Shown here: piece after piece, positions 36,709 through 48,328 of the stretch
Numbering within the stretch: position 1 is the stretch's first letter
Layout of the letters: each line of letters opens with the position of its first letter
Source of the DNA: Nymphaea colorata
Lineage: Eukaryota > Streptophyta > Magnoliopsida > Nymphaeales > Nymphaeaceae
Length of the DNA: 64,000 bases
Direction of reading: 5' to 3'
Assembly (NCBI RefSeq): GCF_008831285.2
Contig: NC_045138.2
Coordinates: 12,348,571-12,412,570, forward strand
The notes under the pieces: generated by a model
What the model saw: only the letters and a program-made list of their open reading frames with translations
Databases searched by the model: none
Told to the model about the DNA's origin: nothing
Position numbers and translations under genes: made by a program

Positions 36709-38830
36709 TAGAATTATGGAGCTAAGAATATATATGAAAACCATTTAAATTGTTGATTAACCGCTTAATCAATGTCATTATGGTTCACAAAGTGTACATG
36801 TAAATGTACTTTTTCAAGTGGCAACTACAACTTTGACTTTGAAAAAGCATTTAACAGATGACATTTAGTAAATGAAAGATGACATTACCAAGAACCTCGC
36901 TTGTCCATGTTTCATGGCTGCACTTTGCCAATCTGACCTTACAGATGCGTTCAATTGCCTAAAACCAGATTTCAAATCTCAAACTCTAATGAAAACACCA
37001 AAAATTTGCAGTTCATTAAAGTTGTGGAAACTTAGTCCTAAGATGCAGAGATATGCTCGTGCCCTCGAATTCAATAATCTAATTATTACTGCATGATTTA
37101 TGAGAACGCGAATAGCACAAAAAATTGCATTTTCACGGTTACCACGACAACCGTTAAAGACGAACAAATCTATAGAGTCCATGGTTTATCAGTAGTTCCC
37201 ATTTCCCAGATCCCATGCAACCAAAGGTACCGTTGGACAATGAAAAACTTGTGAATTTTGAACTTGTGAATTTTGAAGCAGTTGAACAACCATTTTGCCT
37301 GGGTATGGAGGCAAGCCCTCCTCAACCAACCACATTGATTGATCTTATATACGTTGAGTCACTGTCTAATTAGCGCTACAAGTGGGTCAAGTGGGATCAA
37401 CGATATTAATATCTTATTTATGGATCTGAGACTGGCTTTTGTTTTGAGGTGAAGCTTCAAGTATGAAGTCAACTCAGCCAGATAAGATGTAGTTATGTGC
37501 AAGGATTTGACACTTTGGCACATTGAAAGAATTAAAAGCACAGGCATGAAGCTGTTTGTTGAGGAAGCTAGATAGGTTTATATGTGCCGTTGGGACTTAA
37601 ATCCTACTAAAGCGACTGCACGTCAACTGTTTGAGTAAATGATGTTTAAATGATGCAGGCATGCAGGTAGGCTGGGAATGCCCTAAGACCTAAACTGGTT
37701 ATGTGCACAATGAAAATGATATGTAATGACCAAACTACTCCTGAACAAAATAAAAAGGGAGCCCTTTTATATGGAAGGAAAAGGTTATCAAAAAAATTAA
37801 AAATCTAAAAAATACATTCCTTTATAAAAAATATTAAAATATACCGAACACCCACCACACTTACCTTCTCCTTCTTTTTTATATTTACATGCACCACCTA
37901 ACGTATGCAAATCGATCCCATTAAGAGTTTAGAGCTGGAAAGATTCGCGCAGCTCATTATTTCTCTCTGATAAATACTTGTCAAAGATCCACTCTTGTTT
38001 GCTTTAGTTCCTTAGTGAGTTATAACATAAGTTCATTACGTAGTTACAAATTAATGAGTGGAATATAAGCTCAATTCACATTATAATTAAACTACTGATC
38101 AGCGGGAGTACGTGCATTGACTTTTGATCGTCCAACTTTGTTGAATTGATCGTTAACGTGCATATGCACTTGCGCAGACACACACAAATCGAGTTACTGT
38201 AAATCCACTTGATTAAGCTCAAGTAAGCTCTTTTATTCTAGGTCATCTTTTTTGTAATTGCTATTTTCAAACTTAAAACCAAGGAAAGAGATCAAATTAA
38301 ATGGAAAGTTGGTAAGCATGCTTAAACAAGTCGAGCTAGAGCCAAGACTCAATCTATCAAGTCGAACTCGAGCTGTCCTTGTCCAGCTCGAATCATCTCA
38401 AGCCGAGGAACATGAGTCGTGCTGAGTCGTGCCAAGTTGAGTTGACGAGCTCGAGCTTGACTCGGCTCATGCACAGTCTTGTTGGCCTGGACAGTTTACA
38501 TGCTTTCTAATTTAGTCCGATATTTTGACATTTTCATCTTTTCCTTAAAACAAATGGAACCTAAGTTATACGTTCGATGTAACAGTAATTGGCATAGAAC
38601 GAAATGTGATAAATGAAAAGCCGCTGCAAGATCCCCGCGCACTGCATTACACGTTGATCTTGTCACGAAGTGAAATTTAGATAAACTAAAGGATGAAACG
38701 TTTTCAGTTGATAGAATTGAACATATAAAGCAGGAATGCGGCCATAAAACACACAAACACATGCACGGGAAAAAAAAAAGAAGGGGGAGGGGATCAACGT
38801 GTTCAATTCTTTAGTTTATCTAATGACCAC
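34490..38830. other. Intergenic, nothing recognisable
   Basis: Frames are under 90 codons and overlap on both strands. Minor features are a doubled AACTTGTGAATTTTGA near 37246-37275 and GTCGAACTCGAGCT-type words near 38320-38460. No gene, RNA or clear transposon. Confidence 0.45.
36675..36706. repeat. (AT)n microsatellite
   Basis: An uninterrupted AT run of about 30 nt. Confidence 0.9.
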
Positions 38831-38834
38831 TTCT

Positions 38835-38950
38835 AGTTGAAGGCAATACATGTCTACACCCACTGGGTGGATCATAAAACCAGCTTCAGTAAGTTTCCTA
38901 ATGCTTCTGCTTAGTGATCGTGTCTTTTCTAACATGTATTGCCTTCAACT
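38835..38950. repeat. 19-bp perfect inverted repeat with 78-bp spacer
   Basis: AGTTGAAGGCAATACATGT (38835-38853) is repeated in exact inverted form as ACATGTATTGCCTTCAACT (38932-38950). The spacer has a small internal hairpin (CACCCACTGGGTG near 38858-38870). This could be a tiny MITE or a fold-back small-RNA precursor. Confidence 0.7.
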
Positions 38951-39153
38951 TTTTAAGTTCTGAAATACTTGATCGGCCTAATTAATATCGAAAGCAATAT
39001 GGCTTGGTCCAAATTGCTTGCTTGATTTAGTTTACCAGGCGCATTGGAAAATTTGGATGAGTGAAGGGCGAAGCTAGCCGTCTAAATTTGCTTGCTGCCC
39101 ATAAACTTATGAGCAATTACTTTTCTCCTGATTTGACATTGAATCACGTGGTT

Positions 39154-39573
39154 AGTTTAAAACATAGTCATAAAAAACAAATTTTTCGATAAAAACGTGA
39201 AAAAAAAACACGATAAACAAATTAGCCGTCTAAAAGTTTAAAAAAATTAATGTTTTTTTACATTAAATTGGAAATACGTGAAAAAAGGGGAATTTTTTTT
39301 TCATTTTATTGATTTCTTTATGTTTTTGTCATGCCAAACTGTTTTTTTCTTCTCCTAATTTTTATTTTTTTGTAAATCTTCTTATGTTTTAATGTTTGTA
39401 TTGTTAGTTTCTCACTTATTTTATTTTTTTCTCATTTTTAGACTTGTAATTTTTCAAAATTTATCATTTTTTTCTGTATCTGTTTTAAAATTTTCAAACT
39501 TGATGTATTATGTCCGAGAAAAACCTCACCATTTAAAATGCGAGAAAATTTTTTACGACTATAGTTTAAAAAT
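39154..39573. mobile_element. Possible AT-rich MITE with degenerate inverted ends
   Basis: The left AGTTTAAAACATAGTCATAA and the reverse complement of the right side, TTTTTAAACTATAGTCGTAA, are similar and both lead into AAAAA/TTTTCG. The interior is T-rich. No target duplication was found. Confidence 0.4.
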
Positions 39574-40365
39574 TATGAGCAACAAAACTGGGCTTAATTT
39601 CCACCGACGTTATCCTCAGGCTTTGTTTAAGGACACAAGAAAATTGGCACTTTTTAGCTGGACAAATTGTTTAGAAGTCTCGATCTTTTAACTAAATTTC
39701 AAAAAGGACCGGCACTTCTGATTTTTGTTCGACACAATTGCATTTCCAGGTAGGGATCTATTAATTCAACTCATTCACGCTAAGCGAAATGGCTACAATA
39801 TCCAGAACAATGAGCAAACAGTTTTCGAAACTTGAAAGAATAGAAAAGAAAAAGTAGGGATGTCAACCAATCGGATCTATTCTTAACCGTATCGCTTGAG
39901 AAATATTTTAAACGAGATTATGAGAAAGAGACTTGCGTTTGAACGGGATATGTCAATCAAACATTACTCTGAATCTCGTTCCGTTCCAGTATACGAACGT
40001 ATATGATTCACATGCCTGTGCTGGGGCCAAATATTCAGGTTTAACAGCGTATGATGATCATACTACTGCTGCTGACAGAGGTCATGTCATACACACACGC
40101 CCTTATCTGCCATTGCCATCACTCTGAAATTTTACAGTGTAGCAGACAGTATGGATGATGAATGCAATACAGTAGCAAAAACAAATATGTACATGACGTA
40201 TATAGTTCAACAAGGTTATAGAATATTCTAGTGATAATTTGATGGGCTGAGCAGTACTAACACAGATAAAGGAAAGCGGACCAGAAATTACTCACAAATT
40301 TCCCGAATATATGGGCTGAATACGAGAGCCAATGAAGTTTTGGGGGGTTACAATGTTCCATTCAC

Positions 40366-40500
40366 TACAAGAAAACAGAAGATTCACTGACGGCTAGAAA
40401 ATGTCAGTAAAACATCATTACGTGTCAGTGAAAGTTTTTTTATGACTCTCTCGATCGTTGATGAAGAAAATGTCGATAAACCCAAATTATCATGCAAGCT
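40366..40500 (+). mobile_element. Orphan CACTA-type terminus
   Basis: CACTACAAGAAAACAG at 40366 is followed by repeated ACTGACGG, GTCAGTAAAAC and GTCAGTGAAAG motifs. The subterminal motif is the same one that fills both ends of the element at 56890-59532, so this is probably the same family. No matching right terminus was found nearby, so this is a truncated copy. Confidence 0.55.
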
Positions 40501-42460
40501 TATTTGGGAATAAATATGTAGGGGTGTTTGGATGACAACACAAAACTAGGTTTTGCTAGATACACCAGTGTTTTTTAGTATTTGGCTGCCATCAAAATCG
40601 AGTTTGGGGGAAACCGAAACCCGATTTTTGTAAAACATGGTTCTGTAAAATGGAGTGAAATTAAAACCTGACCACCTTAGATTATTCATGAAAAATGAGG
40701 CTTTGGACCTCATCAAGAAAACCAACTTTAACAAAACTGGATTGAATGGGAGTGTGATCCGAATGGTTCCGAACTTATTGCTTACAGAATAGACACTAAA
40801 TCTTTAAATAAGTATGAAACTGTACCTACTCAAAACCTTTATTGCTTAGTAGACAAGCCTAGCTAGATTGAAGTTCACATCAATAATAGAAGAACAAATC
40901 CGCTCCAAAAACTGACATCTTTATCGCCAATTGTTGGAAGGTAGTTTTCATACTGCATGCTGGAAAATATGGGGGAGAAGGAATAAAAGCATTCATAACA
41001 AGCAGGCGAGAATGGATCAGGAAGTTGCTCGGAAAGGTATCGAAGCTGCAAAGAGTCATTTACGGCTATTCGTTGGATGGACGAAGAGGAAGAAATGGTA
41101 AAAATGTTGGATAGGACAAAGGCATTATGTGCAGAGACAGCACTATTCGGTGGTTGCTCTCCGCTCGCTCTCATCACTGAAAAATAAATATTTTACTGAC
41201 AGTTATTGCGTTTACATCATATAAGTACTTACAAATTAAGTAGCATCGGCAGAAATAAAAAACCAATTCAAGAGATGACAAAGACAACCACCAACTATTT
41301 CATCATCTTCTAATCCCTAGCTGGCACTAAATTAACCATGTCTATGACAGGGAGCAGGTAGAGAGATCCCTCTCCTTTTGTACTTGCTGAACTGCAACTT
41401 ATTTTACTCTTACCGGCCCGTGTTCGGTAACTGGGGCCAGAACGAACCTGCCGTCCACAATTTTTCAGTGTACAGAGGTATGCAATGATAAAAATATGCC
41501 CATTAAAAAACAAAGAGAAACTTTTGAAGGGGATAAAAAAGAATTGTGAGTAAAGAAAAAGTTTAAAATGTCCACTACTTTATGAAAAATTTTAAAAGTA
41601 CGCTTGTTCAAGAGGGAGGCGGGTGGAGAGGGAAAGAGATAGAGAGAGAAAGAGAACCGTAGGGGAACAGTAAGGAGTGCTGCTTTTTTCAAGATCCATG
41701 TCTTTGGTAGAGTAATTGTTAGGTGTAACTTTCTTTCGTGCCCGTCATATGTCGTGAAAGGAGAAGGGTTGAGCAGTGTACTGCTAAACTGTTTCTCTGC
41801 TTGGAAACAGTTCTTTGTGGACAGGAGCAGCCATGGGTTTTCTCCCCAAGAAGAATTAATCTGCCATTTAATGAGAAGCCATTTGCAGCTGACTTCCATG
41901 GACAGTTTTGACATTCCATTTGCCAACAACACTATTTTCAGTTATTTTGTCTGCCAATACATGAACTTTTTCCGCTTGTTTCCTTTCCTTTTTTTTTCCC
42001 TTTGTCTCTAATATGTCCTATTAGGAGAAGATTTTAGCTATTCATTTTGTGGATGGTGATGATTGAGAGAAAAATATGTTAAGTAATATTAAATGACTAA
42101 GATGCCATATATTCTTTTTCTCCATAGATCTAGCACCTAGTGCTCCCTCTCTCTCTCTCTCTCCCTCCCTCTCTCTTTGTGTGTGTTTGTGTGTGAATCA
42201 GGTGTATGATCATAGGAGGTGGACCATATATTACCTTGATAGGGCGCTCCTGTCAAGAATTTGACCATCATAATAATAAGAAGAATACCCCTCTCAAATA
42301 AGACAACTTAAGTGAGAAATCGTTTATACAAAAGCATTTTCCTTTGGGACTACTGCTTAACGAGATAAGTAGTTACAAGAAACCTGCTTATGAATTCAAG
42401 ATGCTTCCATAAGAACAAAATGTAGTCTAGAAATGGCAAGAAACCATTGCCAAAAGTCTA
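40501..42460. other. Intergenic, unassigned frames only
   Basis: A minus frame 41465-41932 (155 codons) and a plus frame 41754-42011 overlap; neither has a motif. A (CT)n tract lies near 42147-42174. The sequence around 40520-40760 (GGGGTGTTTGGATGACAACA) is MITE-like in style, but inverted ends could not be paired. Confidence 0.4.
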
Positions 42461-42690
42461 GCGGTCATTCCTAAAACTAATTAGGAATGGTCAAGCCACT
42501 GTTCCTAAAATAGTCCTAAAAGTGGTGTTTCTAAATACTTTTCGGAATGGTCATCTCTGGTCACTCTTAATACATCAAGTATAGTAGTGGTCATTCCTAA
42601 AACTATGGTCAAATAATTGTTCCTAAAATATTCCTAAAAGTGGTGTTTCTAAATACTTTTTGAATGACTGATAATTCCTAATATATATAT
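42461..42690. repeat. Imperfect tandem duplication (126-bp offset) rich in TCATTCCTAAA motifs
   Basis: Two adjacent, clearly related units start at about 42461 and 42587; both contain GGTCATTCCTAAAACTA and AAAAGTGGTGTTTCTAAATA. The repeated GGTCATTCCTAAA, GTTCCTAAAA and GGAATGGTCA motifs resemble a CACTA-like subterminal region, but no terminus is certain. Confidence 0.6.
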
Positions 42691-42699
42691 ATATATATG

Positions 42700-42911
42700 A
42701 TGGTCACTCTTGCTTTTTAGAGTCACTCAACCATCTAATTAGAACGGTTTGACCTATAATGATGGATGGTTAAGAGAAAAAGATGATGGGTATTTTCATC
42801 ATTTAATATTTGTTCCTACTTTTTTTTATATGTTTTTCCTTCAACCGTCTATCTATATCAGATGAACGGTCTTGGTTAGATGGCCAAATAACTCTAGATA
42901 GCCAGAGTCAT
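42700..42911. mobile_element. MITE with about 50-bp degenerate terminal inverted repeats
   Basis: The left end ATGGTCACTCTTGCTTTTTA and the reverse complement of the right end, ATGACTCTGGCTATCTAGAG, match recognisably and continue to match through CCATCTAA and GAACGGT or GACCGTT. Total length is about 212 bp. Long terminal inverted repeats suggest a Mutator-like MITE, but a 9-bp target duplication is not evident. Confidence 0.55.
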
Positions 42912-44379
42912 GGGTAAAGAGAGAAACACAAAGCAAACATTATGACAGTATTTTGTACAACTAATATAACAAAACTACTCCAAGAGCTACTCTTGTATTT
43001 TATGGATTAAATAGTTTTTGCAACATTTATAGAAAAAACTACTCCAATATGTCCTTGCTGCTGTCATCCTTGCGAGATATCACGTAAAAGAAACAGAGGG
43101 AAAATTTCTTCCCTCCAGTAGTGTAATCATATATGTTGGTCTTCAGTCTGGACCTGCTCAAAATGCCACAAAAAAATATGGAAGATCCAACTGTAGTCTA
43201 TGTGAAATTACCCACATGAACTATCAGCAGGGAACCAAAACAAAAATGTCGTTAATTTCTGTTGGAAAATTTGGACAGATGGGCACTTCCAATTGCATAG
43301 CTCTAGTTCCTTGGCTGTTAAGCACGTAGCTCCTCCACAATTAAGCTTGCCACTGGATTAACGTAGCCTGCACGTTGATGTACACTTGATTCAATAATAT
43401 TGATAGGTAATGTGGCTTGGTATTTATCATTCCCTATAGCAGAAGGGCACATGTAATGCTATTATAATCCTCCAAATACAAAGCCATCTTCATGAAAAAG
43501 ATACATCATCATTAAAAAACCTTGGTTATTATCACTAGATAGTTAACTACCAGCATACGAGAATTAAAAGAAGTCCTTTCTTGCTATGGCGAGACCCGTC
43601 TTGTCTTCCACTATGAATTATGCCGACCCTATAGCTAGCCACTGCAATCAAACCAACTGCAAACATGACCACATATCATAGTATCATGAAGACGTTGTGG
43701 TATGAGGAAAGGATACATTGTTTGTACGTAAGGAGAAAATAAGCGCCTTAGCAATGGGATTGAGTTTGTGCCTTGCCCATCGTGCCATCCTAATGCTGCC
43801 AAACTGCCATTTCATTTAATGCCATCACCGGTATGACGTTGGTAGAGACAGCACAAAATAACAGTTACAACCAGAGCTGCCCTTGCTCCTGCAACAACTT
43901 CCACTGCCATCGTCAAACACTGTATTAGTTTAATCCCCTTTACAGACCAATAAAATGTAGCCCTCTCAGATCAAGAAAACTAAAGGCCATACCAGTTCCC
44001 TTAGCTCAAGAATGAAACCTTCCGAAGAAGAACAACAAATGGATTTTGAGGATTGGAAGTGTTACCATGGCAAGGATTTTTCTGTAGACGAACTAATTTC
44101 ACATCATTATCCCCGGCAAAATTTTCAGCCAACAAACCATACATTAATTGTTTCATTTGTATGTCATTTTTCCGCAATTATACACGCACACACAAAATTC
44201 ACTTTATGGAACTGGAACTATAGCACATGTTGTGTCTTGGTTCTGTACTCTGTATATTCTTCTTCAGCTCTTCGCGTAAGGCAAAATTGCAATGTGGTGA
44301 AAGCACTCGTGCTGTTAACGAGTAGAAGTTCGAAACGGGTAATGTGCACACCCTTGTTCACAAAAAGTTGTGCACACGG
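42912..44379. other. Intergenic, nothing recognisable
   Basis: No protein-like frame beyond a 133-codon plus frame (44012-44413) that matches nothing I know and runs into the tandem repeat at 44380. Confidence 0.4.
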
Positions 44380-44810
44380 GTGCGTAGTGACTAAAATAGC
44401 CATGTTCAAGTAAAAAAATAAGCTTTTTAGAAGGACAAAAGGGAGTTAAGAAAAAAGTTAAAAGTCTAAAATGTACGTTTTTTTATAAAAAGTTTCAAAT
44501 ATACCCCAACCCTTATATTTGTGCGTATAATAACCAAAATACTCATGTTTAAGTAAAAAAGCTTTTTAGACGGACGAAACGGAGTTATGAAAAAAAGTTA
44601 AAAGTTTAAAATGTGCAATTCTTTATAAGAAAATTCAAATATATCAAATATATCTAACTGTCCTTTTTCAGGTGTGTAATGACTAAAATACCTATGTTTA
44701 AGTAAAAAAAAAAAAGAAGCCTTTAAAAAGAAGAAGAGTTGTGAAAAAAGTTAAAAGTCTAAAATGTATATTTCTTTATAAAAAAAATTCAAATATACCC
44801 CAACTTCCTT
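44380..44810 (+). repeat. Three imperfect tandem units of about 140-150 bp
   Basis: Units begin near 44380, 44521 and 44670. Each contains ACTAAAATA or ACCAAAATA, ATGTTTAAGTAAAAAA, GTTAAAAGT(C/T)TAAAATGT, TTCTTTATAA and ATATACCCCAAC or a variant. Degenerate single copies of the same words appear near 37780-37850 and 41515-41600. Confidence 0.6.
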
Positions 44811-44837
44811 TTCTTTCCCTTCGTATGTGTTTGCATA

Positions 44838-44877
44838 TAGTTGTGTACACAACTCGATAGTTGTGTACACAACTCGA
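44838..44877. repeat. Tandem pair of 20-bp units, each a 16-bp palindrome plus CGAT
   Basis: AGTTGTGTACACAACTCGAT occurs twice head to tail. AGTTGTGTACACAACT is its own reverse complement. A related TTGTGCACAC word lies upstream near 44365. Confidence 0.75.
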
Positions 44878-46114
44878 TCTTGTTGAAGTTGATAAGACAT
44901 GACATTAACGTGTTTCAGTATGTGTCGTTTCCAAAAAATTCAACTCAGCAATACAAATCTAACTAATTAAATGGTGGGGTGGTGGCACATCTACTAAAGG
45001 TCAACAAATTTGGGTGCTGGAATAATCTTTGTGGCCTTAGGTCCAATAGCACAATTATAGCATCATGGAAATAATAAAAATAAGATGTGTCAATGAAGAA
45101 AATGTTACCATCTGCTGCTTTAGACACCCCAAATTTTTCACAGGTCAAAATGGTTGTTTTGCCCCTCACAATGTGATTCTGAACTTAGCTTCAAGACCCA
45201 GGTCCTCTAGGTTATCACCAAAATGGCTGTTATGCCCTATGCTACATGCCATATCAGCTTGAATATTGTGAATTTCATCCAGAACTCTAAGAATTTCTTA
45301 ACACCTAAGCAATTAGGATGATTCTCACTTTCTTTAGTCCCCAAAAGTTGTTAGGGTCAATTCAGTCTAACCTGATCAGCTCATTGGGACTAGTCACCTA
45401 CCATTTTTAGAACACCCGAGCCTTGACAAATGGAACAAAGCAAGAGGTAGAACCTCCTCAGTCTGGGAGAATATTTTCTAACTTACTTTTAGTTGTGGGA
45501 TTTAGATTTGAATTTTGGAAAAGTTGTCATTAATCAGAGGTGACACTCTCACTCATTTTAGCACTTCGGAACCTAAGTTGTCTCAATCCTAAACATGTTA
45601 GTTTGCTTCGAGCTCAAATCATATTTTTCAATACTCAATCTACTGAGTTCAAGTTCAATTAACTCACCCCAGATTGAGTTTATTTATTGACTTACAGATT
45701 CACTACGAATTGTCACTTTACTTCAATGCAGCTCAACCTTTCTAGCTAAATTATGGTGAACTTGGGAATTTGTTTCTCATTTTGTTCATATCGTGGCAAT
45801 CACATATTCCTTGAAAAATATTTTTAGCATTAGATGAGACTGGCATGCCCTTGGTTAAAAGTCCATTTTTGGCCCTCAACAAATGTTCATTTTGCTGCTC
45901 ATGATTTTAGAAGAACTAAGTTTTGGATGAGCAAATGAAGTCATTTTTCAGTTGAATTGCATAGGCAGCCTCCTATCTATCATGTGCATGTTCCTGCATG
46001 GCCAGCTTGCCCATCTAGCCTGCAAAGCTCAATCTCTATGCCAAGGGCTTTCTGATCTTTTGGTAATACATGCATATTTCTTTATTACCACATGGACCTA
46101 AGTTAAAGTTTATA
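44878..46114. other. Left flank of the copia insertion, nothing recognisable
   Basis: AT-rich with degenerate TCAACC/GAACTTG words. No gene supported. The copia element inserted at TACTT. Confidence 0.45.
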
Positions 46115-46119
46115 TACTT

Positions 46120-46348
46120 TGTAGAAATAAAGACAAAGAAATGAACACGATGTAACGTGAAAAACCACTCAACGAGAGGAAAAAAACCACGGGTGAGGAG
46201 GACTGGTGCCCACTAACTGCCAGACACTCTCTCTCTTAAAATTTCATTCACACACCGAAATTAGGGTTTACACAGGTTGAGTAGAGCCATAACACACCGG
46301 ATTGGGTCTAGACCCAGATATATGACCCAAATACAACATATGTCAACA
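46120..46348 (-). repeat. 3' LTR of the copia element (element orientation)
   Basis: This 229-bp LTR runs from TGTAGAAATAAAG to TATGTCAACA and is preceded by TACTT. It matches the right LTR along its whole length, with scattered substitutions such as those near 46134, 46160 and 46295-46310. Confidence 0.92.
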
Positions 46349-46358
46349 CTCCCCCTCA
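46349..46358 (-). other. Polypurine tract of the copia element
   Basis: Read on the minus strand, the sequence just before the 3' LTR is TTGAGGGGGAG followed by TGTTGACA. This is a classic plus-strand priming purine tract in the expected position. Confidence 0.85.
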
Positions 46359-46399
46359 AGTTGGATATACATATTGAACATGCCCAACTTGGATACATT

Positions 46400-47780
46400 C
46401 CTCTCGAACTAAGTCAAAGGTAAGGCTTTAGTCAGAACATCAACTATTTGGTTTTCAGACTTCATATAAGGTAAAATTAACTCTCTGGCATCAATCCACT
46501 CCCGAATGAAATGGCCGGTCATGTAATACAGGGTTGTTGACCAGACTGATAGCAGACTTGTTATCACAATACATCTTTATAGGTCCTTCAGTCTCTATTC
46601 CAATGTCAGACAGCAGCACTTTCAACCATAGTAATTCTGACACTTCCACAGCGACGGCCCTATATCTGGCCTTTGCACTTGAATGGGAACAAGCATCTTG
46701 TCTCTTGCTCCTCCAAACAACAAGTTTTCCTCTCAAATAGACGCAATACCCTGAAGTAGATCTTTTAGCATCAACACAACCAGCCCAATCTGCATCTGAA
46801 TACCCCTCAATCTCAATAGGCCCTTGTTTTACATATAGAAGCCCATTGCCAGGATTTCTTTTCAAGTAGCACAAGATTCTGTCGACAGCCTTCAAGTGAG
46901 CATCTGTAGGTGCATGCATGAACCTGCTCATCACATTCACAGCAAAGGTGAAATCAGGTCTAATCAGAGCGAAGTAGATCATTCTTCCAACCAAAAGTTG
47001 ATACTTCCCCTTAGCTTCTTCACAGAGAGGTTCAACGTCTTTAATGTTGAGTTTGTGTTCTGCATCCAGAGGAGTAGAAGTCGGTCTACACCTTAGTTTT
47101 CCAGTCTCCTTCAATAGATACAAGGTATATTTCCTTTGATCCAACACAATGGTTGTTCCTGACCTAGCAATTTCAATACCCAAAAAATATCTTAGTTTGT
47201 CGAGGTCCTTAAGATCAAATTCGGTAGCTAGTAAACCTTTTAGTCTTATTATCTCATCTTCATCATCACATGTAACAATCATATCATCAACATAGACTAA
47301 TAGAAGAATAACCTTACCTTCTTTCTTTTTTACAAACAGAATGTGATCTTAATTTCCTTAATTGTAGTATGTTGTCTCATCACTAATCTAAGGCATTCAA
47401 ACCATGCTCGGGGAGACTGCTTGAGCTCATATAAAGCTTTTTTTACTTTGCAGCGCTTTCATGGTTTCTCATATCCTGGAGGCATACACATATACACTTC
47501 TTCTTCAAGATCTCCATTGAGAAATGCATTCTCAACGTCAAGTTGGTCCACCTTCCACTCCTTCAACACTGCTAGAGAAATGATAACTGTAACAGTCTTC
47601 ATCTTTGCAACGGGAGCAAAAGTCTTCAAGTAGTCAATCTCATATTTCTGACTAAACCCTTTGGCAACCAGGAGAGCTTTGTACCTCTCAACATTCTCAT
47701 TTGGTTTGTACTTAATGGTGTAGACCCACTTGGATCCAACCAGATGAGCTGCTTCAGGCATCTTTACCACTTCTCATGCC
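46400..47780 (-). pseudogene. copia reverse transcriptase and RNase H, broken
   Basis: RT starts in frame 47459-47770 ([13 protein letters not shown], then [18 protein letters not shown] with the first catalytic Asp). A frameshift near 47340-47460 follows, and the palm continues with the YVDD catalytic motif (47283-47294) directly before the frame 46491-47282. That frame holds the thumb and connection (DLDKLRYFLGIEIAR) and RNase H (GYSDADWAGCVDAKRSTSGY, then CDNKSAISLVNNPVLHDR). After HDR the frame is disrupted, apparently by loss of several conserved residues, and the C-terminal tail continues in another frame towards 46414. It copied element RNA into cDNA in living relatives. It is inactive here. 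Confidence 0.9.
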
Positions 47781-48037
47781 TGGTTTCTGCTCAAGGCTTC
47801 CATCTCTTCTTGCATAGCATGAGTCCACTTAGGATCACTCTGAGCCTCTGTAACAGTCCTGGGAATCACAGCCAAAGAAAGAGATGATACAAAACATTTG
47901 CAATTTCTGCTCAGTCTAGAATATGACACAAAGTTACCAATAGGGTGTTGAGTACATGACCTGACACCTTTTCTCAGGGCAATGGAAAGCTCTTCATTCT
48001 CGGTTTTTGTTTGAATGTTTTCTTCAACAGGTTTCTT

Positions 48038-48307
48038 CTATGCATGACTTGGGTCATCTAGGGAAGAAGTGGTATTGGGATTAAGAGTAGAATTCTCACC
48101 ATCAGTCACCTTATATGTACGAACTCTTCGCCTAGAGTACACCTGCCCAAACAAGCGATTACATTTCTCTTCCACCCCAGTGGAACACCCTTCATGCCTC
48201 TCATGTTCAATATTACATTTCTCTTCCTCCCCAGTGGAACACCCTTCATTCCTCTCATGTTCAAGCACCTCAACAATTTGTGGACTCTCTTTCCGCTTGT
48301 ACTTCAA
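48038..48307 (-). pseudogene. copia linker between integrase and reverse transcriptase with an 18-residue duplication
   Basis: This 89-residue frame covers the poorly conserved linker. It holds two adjacent copies of an 18-residue unit, EHERNEGCSTGEEEKCNI and EHERHEGCSTGVEEKCNR, from a 54-bp tandem duplication (48158-48211 and 48212-48265). The duplication keeps frame. The linker itself has no known enzymatic motif. Confidence 0.75.
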
Positions 48308-48328
48308 GAAATCTGTAAATTGAATTTT

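Noticed and set aside
41465-41932. 155-codon minus frame
   Set aside because: It has no recognisable motif, overlaps comparable frames on the other strand, and is rich in Phe/Leu/Ser as expected from T/C-rich chance sequence.
47343-47633. Plus-strand frames over the copia element (for example 47343-47633, 48719-48994)
   Set aside because: They are antisense to recognisable integrase and RT coding and have no domains.
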